This document shows, one piece after another, positions 45,639-54,787 of a stretch of 64,000 nucleotides of DNA. The notes beneath the pieces are model-generated. The model was not told where the DNA came from. It was given only the letters and a program-made list of their open reading frames with translations, and searched no databases. Position 1 is the first letter of the stretch. The number at the start of each line of letters is the position of its first letter. Source of the stretch: Achromobacter sp. Root83. Lineage in GTDB: Bacteria; Pseudomonadota; Gammaproteobacteria; Burkholderiales; Burkholderiaceae_B. A program made the translations under genes and the position numbers. The DNA is taken from NCBI RefSeq assembly GCF_001428845.1, contig NZ_LMIU01000001.1:496984-560983 (forward strand), given 5' to 3'.

Positions 45639-47162
45639 TTAGTCTTCACGGCGCAGATGCGGGAAGAGGATGACGTCGCGGATGCTGGGGCTGTCGGTCA
45701 GCAGCATGACCAGGCGGTCGATGCCGATGCCGCAGCCGCCCGTCGGGGGCATGCCGTATTCCAGGGCGCGGATGTAGTCGGCGTCATAGAACATGGCTTC
45801 TTCGTCGCCGGCGTCCTTGGCTTCGACCTGCGAGCGGAAGCGTTCGGCCTGGTCTTCGGGGTCGTTCAACTCCGAGAAGCCGTTGGCGATTTCGCGGCCC
45901 GTCATGAAGAGCTCGAAGCGTTCGGTGATGCCTGCGCGGGTGTCGGAAGCGCGCGCCAGCGGCGAGACTTCCACCGGATAGTCGATGATGTAGGTGGGGT
46001 TCCAGAGCTTGGCTTCGGCGGTCTCTTCGAACAGCGCAAGCTGCAGCGCGCCCAGGCCGGCGCGCGACAGCACCGGGCCGTCGGCGTCGGCGCCCAGCTT
46101 CTTGAGTTCGGCGCGCACGAAGACGGCGTCGTCCAACTGCGCCTGCGTGTAGCCCGGGGCGTACTTCAGGATGGCTTCGCAGATGGTCAGGCGGTCGAAG
46201 GGCTTGGACAGGTCCAGCTCGCGTTCGCCGTAGGTGAGGACGGCGCTGCCGGTGGCCGAGATGGCGGCCTGGCGGATCAGCTCTTCGGTGAAGTCCATGA
46301 GCCAGCGGTATTCCGCGTAGGCCGCATAGAATTCCATCATCGTGAATTCAGGGTTGTGGCGCGGGCTGACGCCTTCGTTGCGGAAGTTGCGGTTGACTTC
46401 GAACACGCGCTCGAAGCCGCCGACGATCAGGCGCTTCAGGTAGAGCTCGGGTGCGATGCGCAGGTACATTTCCATGTCCAGCGCGTTGTGATGCGTGACG
46501 AAGGGCTTGGCCGCCGCGCCGCCCGGGATCGGGTGCAGCATGGGGGTTTCGACTTCGAGGAAGCCTGAGTTCAGCATGAACTGGCGGATGCTGCCCACGG
46601 CCTTGCTGCGGGCCTCGAATGTGCGGCGGGTGGCGTCGGTCATGATCAGGTCGACGTAGCGCTGGCGGTAGCGCAGTTCCTGGTCGGCCACGCCATGGAA
46701 CTTGTCGGGCAGGGGGCGCAGCGACTTCGACAGCAGGCGCGCCGTGGCGGCATGCACCGACAGTTCGCCCTTGTTGGTCTTGAAGACCGACCCTTCGATC
46801 GCGATGATGTCGCCGATGTCCCATTGCTTGAACGCGGCGTAGTTGTCTTCGCCCAGCGTGCCGCGGTCCAGGTAGATCTGGATGCGGCCGGTGCTGTCCT
46901 GCAGCGTGGCGAAGCTGGCCTTGCCCATGACGCGCTTGAGCATCATGCGGCCGGCGACCTTGACGGTGACGGCGGCGGCGGCCAGGGCTTCCTGCTCCTC
47001 GCCGTCGTACTTGTCATGCAGGGCGGCGGCGCGGGCGTCCGGAACGAAATCGTTGGGGTACGCGACCCCGGTTTCGCGCAGTTTGGCCAGCTTGGCGCGC
47101 CGTTCGGCGATCAAGCGGTTTTCATCCTGGGCGGGAGCCGGAGTGGTCGAGTGGTCGGTCAT
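45639..47162 (-). CDS. lysS: Lysyl-tRNA synthetase (class II)
   Basis: A 507-residue class II enzyme. The OB-fold anticodon-binding domain is near residues 60-150 ([21 protein letters not shown]). Catalytic motif 2 is [27 protein letters not shown] near residue 263, and motif 3 ends [18 protein letters not shown] near residue 476. It charges tRNA-Lys. It lies downstream of the prfB and SDR genes; the prfB-lysS neighbourhood is conserved in proteobacteria. Confidence 0.97.
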   Translation of the reverse strand: MTDHSTTPAPAQDENRLIAERRAKLAKLRETGVAYPNDFVPDARAAALHDKYDGEEQEALAAAAVTVKVAGRMMLKRVMGKASFATLQDSTGRIQIYLDRGTLGEDNYAAFKQWDIGDIIAIEGSVFKTNKGELSVHAATARLLSKSLRPLPDKFHGVADQELRYRQRYVDLIMTDATRRTFEARSKAVGSIRQFMLNSGFLEVETPMLHPIPGGAAAKPFVTHHNALDMEMYLRIAPELYLKRLIVGGFERVFEVNRNFRNEGVSPRHNPEFTMMEFYAAYAEYRWLMDFTEELIRQAAISATGSAVLTYGERELDLSKPFDRLTICEAILKYAPGYTQAQLDDAVFVRAELKKLGADADGPVLSRAGLGALQLALFEETAEAKLWNPTYIIDYPVEVSPLARASDTRAGITERFELFMTGREIANGFSELNDPEDQAERFRSQVEAKDAGDEEAMFYDADYIRALEYGMPPTGGCGIGIDRLVMLLTDSPSIRDVILFPHLRRED

Positions 47163-47172
47163 GGTCGGGGGA

Positions 47173-47928
47173 TCAGTCGTAATTGCGGATGTCGTCGATT
47201 TCGGTCGTGCCGAAATCTTCGCGATCCAGGTAGGCGAGGAGGCGGGAGGCTACGTGGGCGGGCGAGGTCAGCTTGCCGGTCGCGTGGAGGTCCTGGAACC
47301 TTGCCACCGCCGGGAAGCTTGCGGGGTCGCTGGCGCGCAGGGTGGCCTGCATGTCGGTGTCGACGATGCCGGGGGCCAGCGCGACGATGCGGACGCCGTC
47401 GGCGCCTTGCTCTGCTTTGACCACGCGCGCATGCATGTCGAGCGCGGCCTTGGTGGCGCAGTACACGCCCCAGCCGGCGGTCGGGTTGCGGCCCGCGCCG
47501 GAGGAGATGCTCAGCACGCGGCGGTCGGCCTGGAGGCCGGTCACGGCAGCCAGGAAGCGCGCCGTGAGCAGCATGACGGCGGTGATGTTCAGGTTGACGG
47601 CGGCGGTGATGGCCGCGCCGTCGGTGAGCGCGTCGGTGCGCGCCACGGGGTGCACCGTGCCCGCGTTGTTGATGAGCAGATAGCGCTTCGCGTCGCGCGG
47701 CAGCGCGGCGCAGATGCGTTCGGCGGTGGATTCGGCCGCTTGCACGTCCGAGAGGTCCACGGACAGCTGTTCCAGTTGCACGTCCTGCGAGCGCGCATAA
47801 GCGGCCAGCTCGGGGTCTTCGCGGCGCGCCAGCGTGATCAGGCGGGTGCCGGGTTTGGCCAGGCTGCGCGCCATGGCGGCGCCGATACCGCGTGAAGCGC
47901 CGGTAAGAATTGCGATGGTGTCAGACAT
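47173..47928 (-). CDS. Short-chain dehydrogenase/reductase, benzil/sepiapterin reductase type
   Basis: A 251-residue SDR with the NAD(P) loop [15 protein letters not shown] near residue 9, NNAGT near residue 86 and the catalytic Ser/Tyr/Lys in [24 protein letters not shown] near residue 141. The RR after the first beta unit (LARREDPE) suggests NADPH. The sequence resembles bacterial benzil reductase, which reduces one carbonyl of a diketone; the physiological substrate is unknown. It is inserted between prfB and lysS, which are usually adjacent. Confidence 0.87.
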   Translation of the reverse strand: MSDTIAILTGASRGIGAAMARSLAKPGTRLITLARREDPELAAYARSQDVQLEQLSVDLSDVQAAESTAERICAALPRDAKRYLLINNAGTVHPVARTDALTDGAAITAAVNLNITAVMLLTARFLAAVTGLQADRRVLSISSGAGRNPTAGWGVYCATKAALDMHARVVKAEQGADGVRIVALAPGIVDTDMQATLRASDPASFPAVARFQDLHATGKLTSPAHVASRLLAYLDREDFGTTEIDDIRNYD

Positions 47929-47970
47929 TCGTGGACCTCTGGGTGAGGGTAGCGGGAAGAATCGCGGAAC

Positions 47971-49075
47971 TTAGACGCCTTGCTTCAGGCTGGCCTGGAT
48001 GAAGGGATCCAGATCGCCGTCCAGCACTTTCTGCGTGTTGGAGATTTCGACGTTCGTGCGCAGGTCCTTGATGCGGCTCTGGTCCAGCACGTAGGAACGG
48101 ATCTGGTGGCCCCAGCCCACATCGGTCTTGGAGTCTTCCAGCTTCTGCTGTTCGGCCATGCGGTTGCGCATTTCCAGTTCGTAGAGCTTGGACTTCAGCA
48201 TCTGCATGGCTTCGGCGCGGTTGCGGTGCTGCGAACGGTCGTTCTGGCACTGGACCACGATCCCGGTGGGGATGTGGGTCAGGCGCACGGCCGAGTCGGT
48301 CTTGTTGATGTGCTGGCCGCCCGCGCCCGAGGCGCGATAGGTGTCCACGCGCAGATCGGCGGGGTTCACATCGACTTCGAACGAGTCATCGACTTCCGGG
48401 TAGACGAAGACGCTGGCAAACGACGTGTGGCGTCCGCCGGAAGAATCGAAGGGGCTCTTGCGGACCAGGCGGTGCACGCCGGTTTCGGTGCGCAGGTAGC
48501 CGAAGGCGTATTCGCCTTCGATCTTGATCGTGGCCGACTTGATGCCCGCGACTTCGCCGTCGGATTCTTCAAGGATCTCGGCCTTGAAGCCCTTGCGTTC
48601 GGCGTACTTGAGGTACTGGCGCAGCAGCATCGAGGCCCAGTCCTGCGCTTCCGTGCCGCCCGCGCCGGCCTGGATGTCCAGGAAGCAGTTCAGGGGATCG
48701 GCCGGATTCGAGAACATGCGGCGGAATTCCAGGCTTTCGAGCTTTTCCTGGAAGGCGTCGGCGTCCTGCTCGATTGATTCGAGGGTGGCGTCGTCGTCGT
48801 CGGAGGCGGCCAGTTCGAAGAGTTCGTTCGAGTCGGCCAACCCGGAGCCCAGGAGCGTGAGGGTTTCCACCACGTCTTCCAGCGCTTTCTTTTCACGGCC
48901 CAGGTCCTGGGCGTGCTTGGGGTCGTTCCAGACGGCCGGGTCTTCGAGCTCGGCGTTTACAACGTGCAGGCGTTCAGCTTTGGCATCGTAGTCAAAGATA
49001 CCTCCGTAGAGCCTGTTCGCGCTCCGCGTAATCGGCGAGGCGGGCTGCGAGCTGGTTCTGACGTTCGGCTTCCAT
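47971..49075 (-). CDS. prfB: Peptide chain release factor 2, with programmed +1 frameshift
   Basis: Translation starts at ATG 49075 ([16 protein letters not shown]) after CAGGA and reads 27 codons to an in-frame TGA. At CTT-TGA-C the ribosome shifts +1 and continues (DYDAKAERL) to give a 367-residue RF2. The GGQ motif is in [16 protein letters not shown] and the stop-recognition SPF motif in [12 protein letters not shown]2 terminates at UGA and UAA, so low RF2 favours the frameshift, an autoregulatory loop. A gene caller reading one frame only would report a 300-residue fragment from 48873. Confidence 0.96.
48991..49005 (-). other. prfB: prfB programmed frameshift site
   Basis: On the minus strand, GGAGG (49005-49001), then TAT, then the slippery CTTTGAC (48997-48991). 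The internal Shine-Dalgarno-like element, its 3-base spacing and the CUU-UGA-C heptamer match the E. coli prfB site, where the same layout promotes +1 slippage of tRNA-Leu. Confidence 0.95.
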
Positions 49076-49177
49076 GATGATCCTGTCCTGATGACTTTTG
49101 TGCGAAACCTGGCATTTTACCGTGGATGGGGCCGATGGGGGCGGGCGTGCCGGGACAGGCGCCCGCCGCGTCCCTTT

Positions 49178-50878
49178 TTATGCGGCGTGCTCGATGACCA
49201 GCTGCACCGACACCATGTCGTTCCAGACGTTCTGCTCCAGGCGGTAGGCGGCCTGGATGTGTTCCGGCAGGGACTGGTCGTGGCCGAACCAGATGGCGTC
49301 AAAGCGCTGGTGGCCGCGCTCCAGCGACAGCTTCAGGTGCTTTTCGCCGACCAGGCGCTGGTTGCGCACCACGAACTCGTCCAGGAACAGCGGCGCGGCA
49401 AAGCCCGCGCCCCAGACCTGCTGCTGCAGCATGCCGGCCACGTCGGCATTGGCGTAGCCGGTTTCCAGCGATCCATCGGTTTCGATGACGGGCTCGAAGC
49501 TGTCCCGCCCGGTCAGTTCGCGCACGGCCGCGTCGAAGGCGGGCGCGAAGGCGGGAAAGTCCGCCTTGCCCAGCGTCAGGCCGGCCGCCATGGCGTGGCC
49601 GCCGAATTTGCGGATCAGGTTGGGATGGCGCTTGGATACCAGGTCCAGCGCGTCGCGCAGATGCACGTCGGGGATCGAGCGGCCGGAACCGCGGATTTCG
49701 TCGTCGCCCGCGGGTGCGAAGGCCAGCGTTGGCCGCCAGAATTTTTCCTTCAGGCGCGAGGCCACCAGTCCCACGACGCCCTGGTGCCAGCCAGGATCGA
49801 ATACGCAGACGGTGGCGCCCGCCGACGCGCTGGGTTCTTCCATCGCGGCCAACGCCTGTTCGCGCATCTCGGCTTCGATCGTGCGGCGTTCGCGGTTGAT
49901 GTTGTCGAGCTCGCGGGCCATTTCCAGCGCCTGCGCTTCGTCGTCGGTGGTCAGGCAGGCGATGCCCAGGCTCATGTCGGCCAGCCGGCCGGCGGCGTTG
50001 ATGCGCGGACCCAGGGCAAAGCCCAGGTCGAAGCCGTTGGCGCTGCGCGGCTCGCGGCCGGCGACGGCGAACAGCGCGCGCAGGCCCGGCTGCAGGCGGC
50101 CGCTGCGCATGCGCTGCAGGCCTTGCGTGACGAGCAGGCGGTTGTTGGCGTCCAGCTTGACCACGTCGGCCACCGTGCCCAGCGCGACCAGATCGGAGAG
50201 CGCGTCCAGGCGCGGCCCGCCATCGGCGGCGTAGACGCCGCGGCGGCGCAGCTCGGCGCGCAAGGCCAGCATCATGTAGAAGATGACGCCCACGCCGGCC
50301 AGGTTCTTGGACGGGAAGCCGCAGCCCGGCTGGTTGGGGTTCACGATGGCCAGGGCGTCCGGCAGGGTGTCGCCCGGCAGGTGGTGGTCGGTGATGACCA
50401 CGCCGATGCCGGCCGCGTTGGCGGCGGCCACGCCGTCCACGCTGGCGATGCCGTTGTCTACCGTGATGATGATGTCGGGCTTGCCGGCGCGGTGCTGGCA
50501 AGCCAGGTCCACCACGGCGGGGGACAGGCCGTAGCCGGTCTCGAAACGGTTGGGGACCAGGAAGTCCACGTCCGCGCCCATGGCGGACAGGGCGCGCAAT
50601 CCCACCGCGCACGCGGTGGCGCCGTCGCAGTCGTAGTCGGCCACGATCAACAGCTTCTTGCCGGCCTGGATGGCGTCGGCCAGAACGCCGGCGGCGTGCG
50701 CGGAATGCGTCAGGCCGGCGGGCGGCAGCAGCGACGGCCAGGCCAGCCTGGTCTGGTCGGGATGCGTGACGCCGCGGGCGGCCCACAGGCGCGCCAGCAG
50801 GGGATGGACGCCCGAGGCTTCCAGGGCGTGGCAGGCGGCCAGATCGGCCGGACGGATCGTTAAGCGGGGTGAGACCAC
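49178..50878 (-). CDS. recJ: Single-stranded-DNA-specific exonuclease RecJ
   Basis: GTG 50878, with GGAG seven bases upstream, gives a 566-residue protein of normal RecJ length. DHH-family motifs are VADYDCDGATA near residue 78, DNGIAS near residue 137, VITDHHLPGD near residue 161 and the DHHA1 motif KFGGHAMAAGLT near residue 427. RecJ is a 5'-3' exonuclease in recombination and mismatch repair. It overlaps the RpfE-like gene by 19 bases and is followed by prfB. Confidence 0.95.
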   Translation of the reverse strand: MVSPRLTIRPADLAACHALEASGVHPLLARLWAARGVTHPDQTRLAWPSLLPPAGLTHSAHAAGVLADAIQAGKKLLIVADYDCDGATACAVGLRALSAMGADVDFLVPNRFETGYGLSPAVVDLACQHRAGKPDIIITVDNGIASVDGVAAANAAGIGVVITDHHLPGDTLPDALAIVNPNQPGCGFPSKNLAGVGVIFYMMLALRAELRRRGVYAADGGPRLDALSDLVALGTVADVVKLDANNRLLVTQGLQRMRSGRLQPGLRALFAVAGREPRSANGFDLGFALGPRINAAGRLADMSLGIACLTTDDEAQALEMARELDNINRERRTIEAEMREQALAAMEEPSASAGATVCVFDPGWHQGVVGLVASRLKEKFWRPTLAFAPAGDDEIRGSGRSIPDVHLRDALDLVSKRHPNLIRKFGGHAMAAGLTLGKADFPAFAPAFDAAVRELTGRDSFEPVIETDGSLETGYANADVAGMLQQQVWGAGFAAPLFLDEFVVRNQRLVGEKHLKLSLERGHQRFDAIWFGHDQSLPEHIQAAYRLEQNVWNDMVSVQLVIEHAA

Positions 50879-51801
50879 CAGGCGCTCCAGTTTTTCTTGG
50901 GGGCGGGCAGCAAGGCTAGCAGGCCCCCGCGCGGTTTCAGGGTAAGGGCGGCCTTGCGGTCGTCGCCCAGCAGCAGCAGGTCCACGGGCGTGGCGGGCAG
51001 CCCTTTGGCGCCGGCCAGCGGGCGCAGGTGGCGCGCGTCGAGTTCGGCCAGGGCATCCAGCCATGCCGCCCAGTCGCCGGCCCGCTGTGGGGCGTCCAGC
51101 GTGGTCAGCACTTGCGCGGGGGCCGCCGACGCCGCCGTCCAGGGCGTGCCCCCGCCATACAGCCAGAGGGCGTTGACCGGGGGCGCGCCGCGGGCCGCGC
51201 GGGCGTCATTGACGGGGTGTTCGTGCCACGCCATCTGTATTTCATTGAGCAGCCGCCGCCACGGGCGCATCGCGGCGTCCTGGCGCCACCATTCGTTCAG
51301 GCGCTGCCCCGCCACGGCCATCGGGCTGGCGGTCTGGGGACGCAGGCCTTCCGGCAGGCGCAGGCGCCAGCGTTCGGGCGACAGGGCCTGGACCGCGAAG
51401 CCGGTGTCCTCGAACAGAGGACGCGCCGTATCCAGCAGGGCGGCCGTTTCCTCCGCGCGCAGATCCATGATGCCGGGGTCCAGCAGGGTGGCCTGATCCG
51501 TGCCCAGCGCCAGATGGACCAGGTCGGCCAGCCAGATGGCCGCGCCGTCGTCCTGGCCGCCGGCCAGCAGCGGGCCCAGGCCCGCGCCTTGCAGGAGGCC
51601 CGGTTCTGGCGTGTAACCCGCGCGGTCGAGCTGCCAGGATTCGAAGGCCGTGCAGCCCTGCGCGCGCAGGTCGAAGGGTTCGGGCCTGGCCGGGGCAGCC
51701 TGCAGCCAGCCGTGCAGCGTGGGCGCGCGTTCCGGCAGCAGTTTGGCCAGTTCGGCGGCAACGGGGAGGGCGGGCAGGGCGCCCGGAATGACGATCAGCA
51801 T
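50860..51801 (-). CDS. RpfE-like protein (COG4255-type), often misnamed phosphoglycerate mutase
   Basis: A 313-residue protein beginning MLIVIPGALPALPVAAELAK, containing LNEWWRQDAAMRPWRRLLNEIQMAWHEHPVN near residue 168 and VNALWLYGGG near residue 209. This matches what I know of the Xanthomonas RpfE group, genes of unclear function next to recJ; the recJ linkage here supports the call. No catalytic residues of phosphoglycerate mutase are evident. It is translationally coupled to recJ by a 19-base overlap and is divergent from lolC. Confidence 0.7.
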   Translation of the reverse strand: MLIVIPGALPALPVAAELAKLLPERAPTLHGWLQAAPARPEPFDLRAQGCTAFESWQLDRAGYTPEPGLLQGAGLGPLLAGGQDDGAAIWLADLVHLALGTDQATLLDPGIMDLRAEETAALLDTARPLFEDTGFAVQALSPERWRLRLPEGLRPQTASPMAVAGQRLNEWWRQDAAMRPWRRLLNEIQMAWHEHPVNDARAARGAPPVNALWLYGGGTPWTAASAAPAQVLTTLDAPQRAGDWAAWLDALAELDARHLRPLAGAKGLPATPVDLLLLGDDRKAALTLKPRGGLLALLPAPKKNWSAWWSHPA

Positions 51802-51931
51802 GGCCGCGATTGTAGTCCGCGCGGGCCAGGGGAACTAAGCGGCGCCGGCGGCTGCCATAGCTTGTCACGCCTGGTCGTGGACCCGCACATCCGCGGGGCG
51901 ATCCAAAGGCGGTTAATGCAATAATGCGCTC

Positions 51932-53212
51932 GTGCTGAAAATACCCTACGAACTCTGGATAGGCGCCCGCTATGCCGGGTTGGCCCGAATCCGCCAGCGA
52001 CGCGGGCGCCGCGATCGCTTCATCTCCTTCATCGCCGCCAGTTCCATGGCCGGGATCGCGCTGGGCGTCGCCGCCCTGATCGTGGTGCTGTCCGTGATGA
52101 ACGGGTTCCAGAAGGAAGTCCGCGACCGCATGCTGTCGGTGCTGCCGCACATCGAACTCTACATTCCCGGCGCCTCGCCCGAACGGGTGCTTGAACAGTG
52201 GCAGCAGTTCGCCACCGCGGCCGAACAGAGTCCCGAAGTCAAGGCCGGCGCGCCGTTCGTGGCGGCCCAGGGCATGCTGGTGCGCGGACAGGCCCTGCGC
52301 GGCGTCCAGGTGCGCGGCATTGACCCCGCCACCGAGGGCAACGTGTCCGACCTGCCCCGGCAGATGGTGTCGGGCAAGCTGACCGATCTGAAGCCGGGCG
52401 GCTTTGGCGTGGTGCTGGGCAACGAGCTGGCCGACGGCATGGGCGTCAAGCCGGGCGACACGCTGCTGATGATGGCGCCGCAGGGCTCCATCAGCCCGGC
52501 GGGCTTCGCGCCGCGCATGCGCCAGTTCACCGTCGTGGGCGTGTTTTCTTCCGGCCACTATGAATACGATTCGTCGCTTGCCTTCGTCGACAACGAAGAC
52601 GCCGCCCGGGTGTTCCGCGAAAGCGGCACCGCCGGCGTGCGCTTGCGGATCGCCGACATGCAGAAGGCTCCCGAAGTGGCGGCCGAGCTTCGGAACGTCC
52701 TGCCGCCCTATGTGATGGCCAGCGACTGGTCGCGCAACAACCGCACCTGGTTCGCGGCGGTGCAGACCGAAAAGCGCATGATGTTCCTGATCCTGGCCCT
52801 GATCGTGGCTGTGGCGGCGTTCAACCTGCTGTCGTCCCTGGTCATGGCCGTGAAGGACAAGCAATCTGATATCGCCATCCTGCGCACGCTGGGCGCGGGG
52901 CCTGGCGAAGTGGCGCGCATCTTCCTGGTGCAGGGCGCGCTGATCGGCGTGATCGGCACCTTGCTGGGCGTGGCCGGCGGCATCGCCATCGCCTACAACG
53001 TCGATGTGATCGTGCCCTTCATCGAGCGCCTGCTGGGCGTGCACTTCCTGCCGCGCGAGATCTATTTCATCAGCGCGCTGCCGTCCGATCCCCAGATCGG
53101 CGACATCGTCACGATCGGCGTGACGTCGCTGGTGCTTTCGCTGCTGGCGACCTTGTATCCGAGCTGGCGCGCATCGCGCCTGCAACCCGCACAGGTGCTG
53201 CGCCATGACTGA
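51932..53212 (+). CDS. lolC: Lipoprotein-releasing ABC transporter permease (LolC/LolE)
   Basis: A 426-residue FtsX-type permease starting at GTG 51932. It has an N-terminal membrane helix (FIAASSMAGIALGVAALIVVLSVMNGFQ), a large periplasmic domain and three C-terminal helices (FLILALIVAVAAFNLLSSLVMAV near residue 290). With LolD it extracts lipoproteins from the inner membrane and hands them to LolA. Only one permease gene is present, as in many betaproteobacteria where a homodimer or LolF-like protein does the job of LolC and LolE. Confidence 0.93.
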   Translation: MLKIPYELWIGARYAGLARIRQRRGRRDRFISFIAASSMAGIALGVAALIVVLSVMNGFQKEVRDRMLSVLPHIELYIPGASPERVLEQWQQFATAAEQSPEVKAGAPFVAAQGMLVRGQALRGVQVRGIDPATEGNVSDLPRQMVSGKLTDLKPGGFGVVLGNELADGMGVKPGDTLLMMAPQGSISPAGFAPRMRQFTVVGVFSSGHYEYDSSLAFVDNEDAARVFRESGTAGVRLRIADMQKAPEVAAELRNVLPPYVMASDWSRNNRTWFAAVQTEKRMMFLILALIVAVAAFNLLSSLVMAVKDKQSDIAILRTLGAGPGEVARIFLVQGALIGVIGTLLGVAGGIAIAYNVDVIVPFIERLLGVHFLPREIYFISALPSDPQIGDIVTIGVTSLVLSLLATLYPSWRASRLQPAQVLRHD

Positions 53213-53894
53213 TTCCCTGACGCCAGCGCTGCAGGCCGACAACATCGTCAAGGTCTACGACGAAGGCCCCGCCCGCATCGAGGTCCTGAGCAACGTCACC
53301 CTGTCGGTGGCGCGCGGCGAGATGGTCGCCATCGTGGGCGCCTCGGGCTCCGGCAAAAGCACCTTGCTGCATATCCTGGGCTTGCTGGACATGCCGTCCA
53401 GCGGGTCCGTGTCCGTCGATGGGCAATTGGCCGTCGGTTTGTCGGAAGCGAAGAAAAGCGCGGTGCGCAACCGCAGCCTGGGCTTTGTGTACCAGTTCCA
53501 CCACCTGCTGGCGGAGTTTTCGGCGCTGGACAACGTGGCCATGCCGCTGATCGTGCGCCGCGAGAACCGCGACATGGCACGCCAGGCCGCGCACGAGGTG
53601 CTGGGCCTGGTGGGGCTAACCGCCCGGGAAGGCCACTTCCCCGGACAGTTGTCGGGCGGCGAACGCCAGCGGGTGGCGCTGGCGCGCGCGCTGGTGACCC
53701 GGCCGGTGTGCGTGCTGGCGGACGAGCCCACGGGCAACCTGGATCGGCACACGGCGCACAATATGTTCGAACTGCTGACGCGGGTGAACCAGGAGTCGGG
53801 CACGGCGTTCGCCATCGTGACGCACGACCCGGAGCTGGCCGCCCGCGCGGACCGCCAGTTGCTGATGGAAAACGGCCGCCTGGTTTCGGGTTAG
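53205..53894 (+). CDS. lolD: Lipoprotein-releasing ABC transporter ATPase LolD
   Basis: A 229-residue ATPase of the MacB/LolD group: Walker A GASGSGKST near residue 46, signature QLSGGERQRVALARAL near residue 146, Walker B VLADEPTGNLD near residue 169. The LolD-specific stretch GFVYQFHHLLAEFSALDN is present. It overlaps lolC by eight bases. Confidence 0.96.
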   Translation: MTDSLTPALQADNIVKVYDEGPARIEVLSNVTLSVARGEMVAIVGASGSGKSTLLHILGLLDMPSSGSVSVDGQLAVGLSEAKKSAVRNRSLGFVYQFHHLLAEFSALDNVAMPLIVRRENRDMARQAAHEVLGLVGLTAREGHFPGQLSGGERQRVALARALVTRPVCVLADEPTGNLDRHTAHNMFELLTRVNQESGTAFAIVTHDPELAARADRQLLMENGRLVSG

Positions 53895-53933
53895 ACGGAG
53901 CGGGCGGATAATCCAGCCTAGGAGACCACGCCC

Positions 53934-54752
53934 ATGCTCATCGACACCCATTGCCATCTGGACGCCGCCGAGTTCGACGCCGACCGTGAACAGGTAGCCG
54001 ACCAGGCCTGCGAGGCCGGCGTTCAGGCCATCGTGATCCCCGCGGTCGAGCGCGCCAACTTCCCGGTGGTGCGCGACCTGGCCGCCCAGGTCGCCGGAGG
54101 TGCCTACGCGCTGGGTATCCATCCCCTGTTCGTGCAGCGCGCGGCCGATTCCGATCTGGACGCGCTGCGCGACGCCATCAGGCAAGCGCTGGGAGACCCC
54201 CGCTTTGTCGCCATTGGCGAGATCGGCCTGGATTTCTTCGTGCCCGAGATCGCCTCGGGCGAACCGCGCGAGCGCCAGGAACGTTTCTATGCCGCCCAGT
54301 TGGCGATGGCGGCGGAGTTCCGGCTGCCGGTGCTGCTGCACGTGCGCAAGTCCCAGGACATCCTCTTGAAGCATCTGCGCCGGCACGACCGCATCGGAGG
54401 CATCGCGCATGCGTTCAACGGCAGCGCCCAGCAGGCGCAAGCGTTCATCGATCATGGCTTCGCGCTGGGCATGGGAGGCGCCATGACCTACGAGCGCGCG
54501 CTGCAGATTCGCCGGCATGCGGTGGATGTGGGGCTTGAGCACCTGGTGCTGGAAACCGACGCGCCCGACATCCCCCCCGCCTGGCTGCATCCGCCCGAGC
54601 GGCGCAACCGCCCGGGCGAGCTGGTCCGTATTGCCCAGGTGCTGGCGGAGCTGCGCGGGATCACGCCAGCGCAGGTGGCCCATGCCACCACGGCCAACGC
54701 CATGCGCGTCCTGCCGCGCCTGCCGGCGGCCATACTGGCGGATGCCGACTGA
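53934..54752 (+). CDS. tatD: TatD-family metal-dependent deoxyribonuclease
   Basis: A 272-residue TIM-barrel hydrolase with metal ligands in DTHCHLDAAEFD at the N-terminus, GEIGLDFF near residue 97, LLHVRKSQD near residue 137, and LETDAPDIPPAW near residue 203. TatD enzymes degrade DNA 3'-5' and hydrolyse related substrates. TatD versus its paralogues (YcfH, YjjV) is not certain. It lies 39 bases after lolD, preceded by AGGAGACC. Confidence 0.92.
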   Translation: MLIDTHCHLDAAEFDADREQVADQACEAGVQAIVIPAVERANFPVVRDLAAQVAGGAYALGIHPLFVQRAADSDLDALRDAIRQALGDPRFVAIGEIGLDFFVPEIASGEPRERQERFYAAQLAMAAEFRLPVLLHVRKSQDILLKHLRRHDRIGGIAHAFNGSAQQAQAFIDHGFALGMGGAMTYERALQIRRHAVDVGLEHLVLETDAPDIPPAWLHPPERRNRPGELVRIAQVLAELRGITPAQVAHATTANAMRVLPRLPAAILADAD

Positions 54753-54787
54753 CCAGCCCGGCAATCGCCTTTCAGGGCTTCTGAAGA

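Noticed and set aside
49076..49177. Possible terminator between recJ and prfB
   Set aside because: A CGCCGC/GCGGCG pairing exists on the minus strand, but the A/T run is inside the loop rather than after the stem, so it does not form an intrinsic terminator.
51242..53251. 669-codon minus-strand frame covering lolC
   Set aside because: Antisense shadow of lolC; the encoded sequence is repetitive His/Gln/Arg-rich with no domain.
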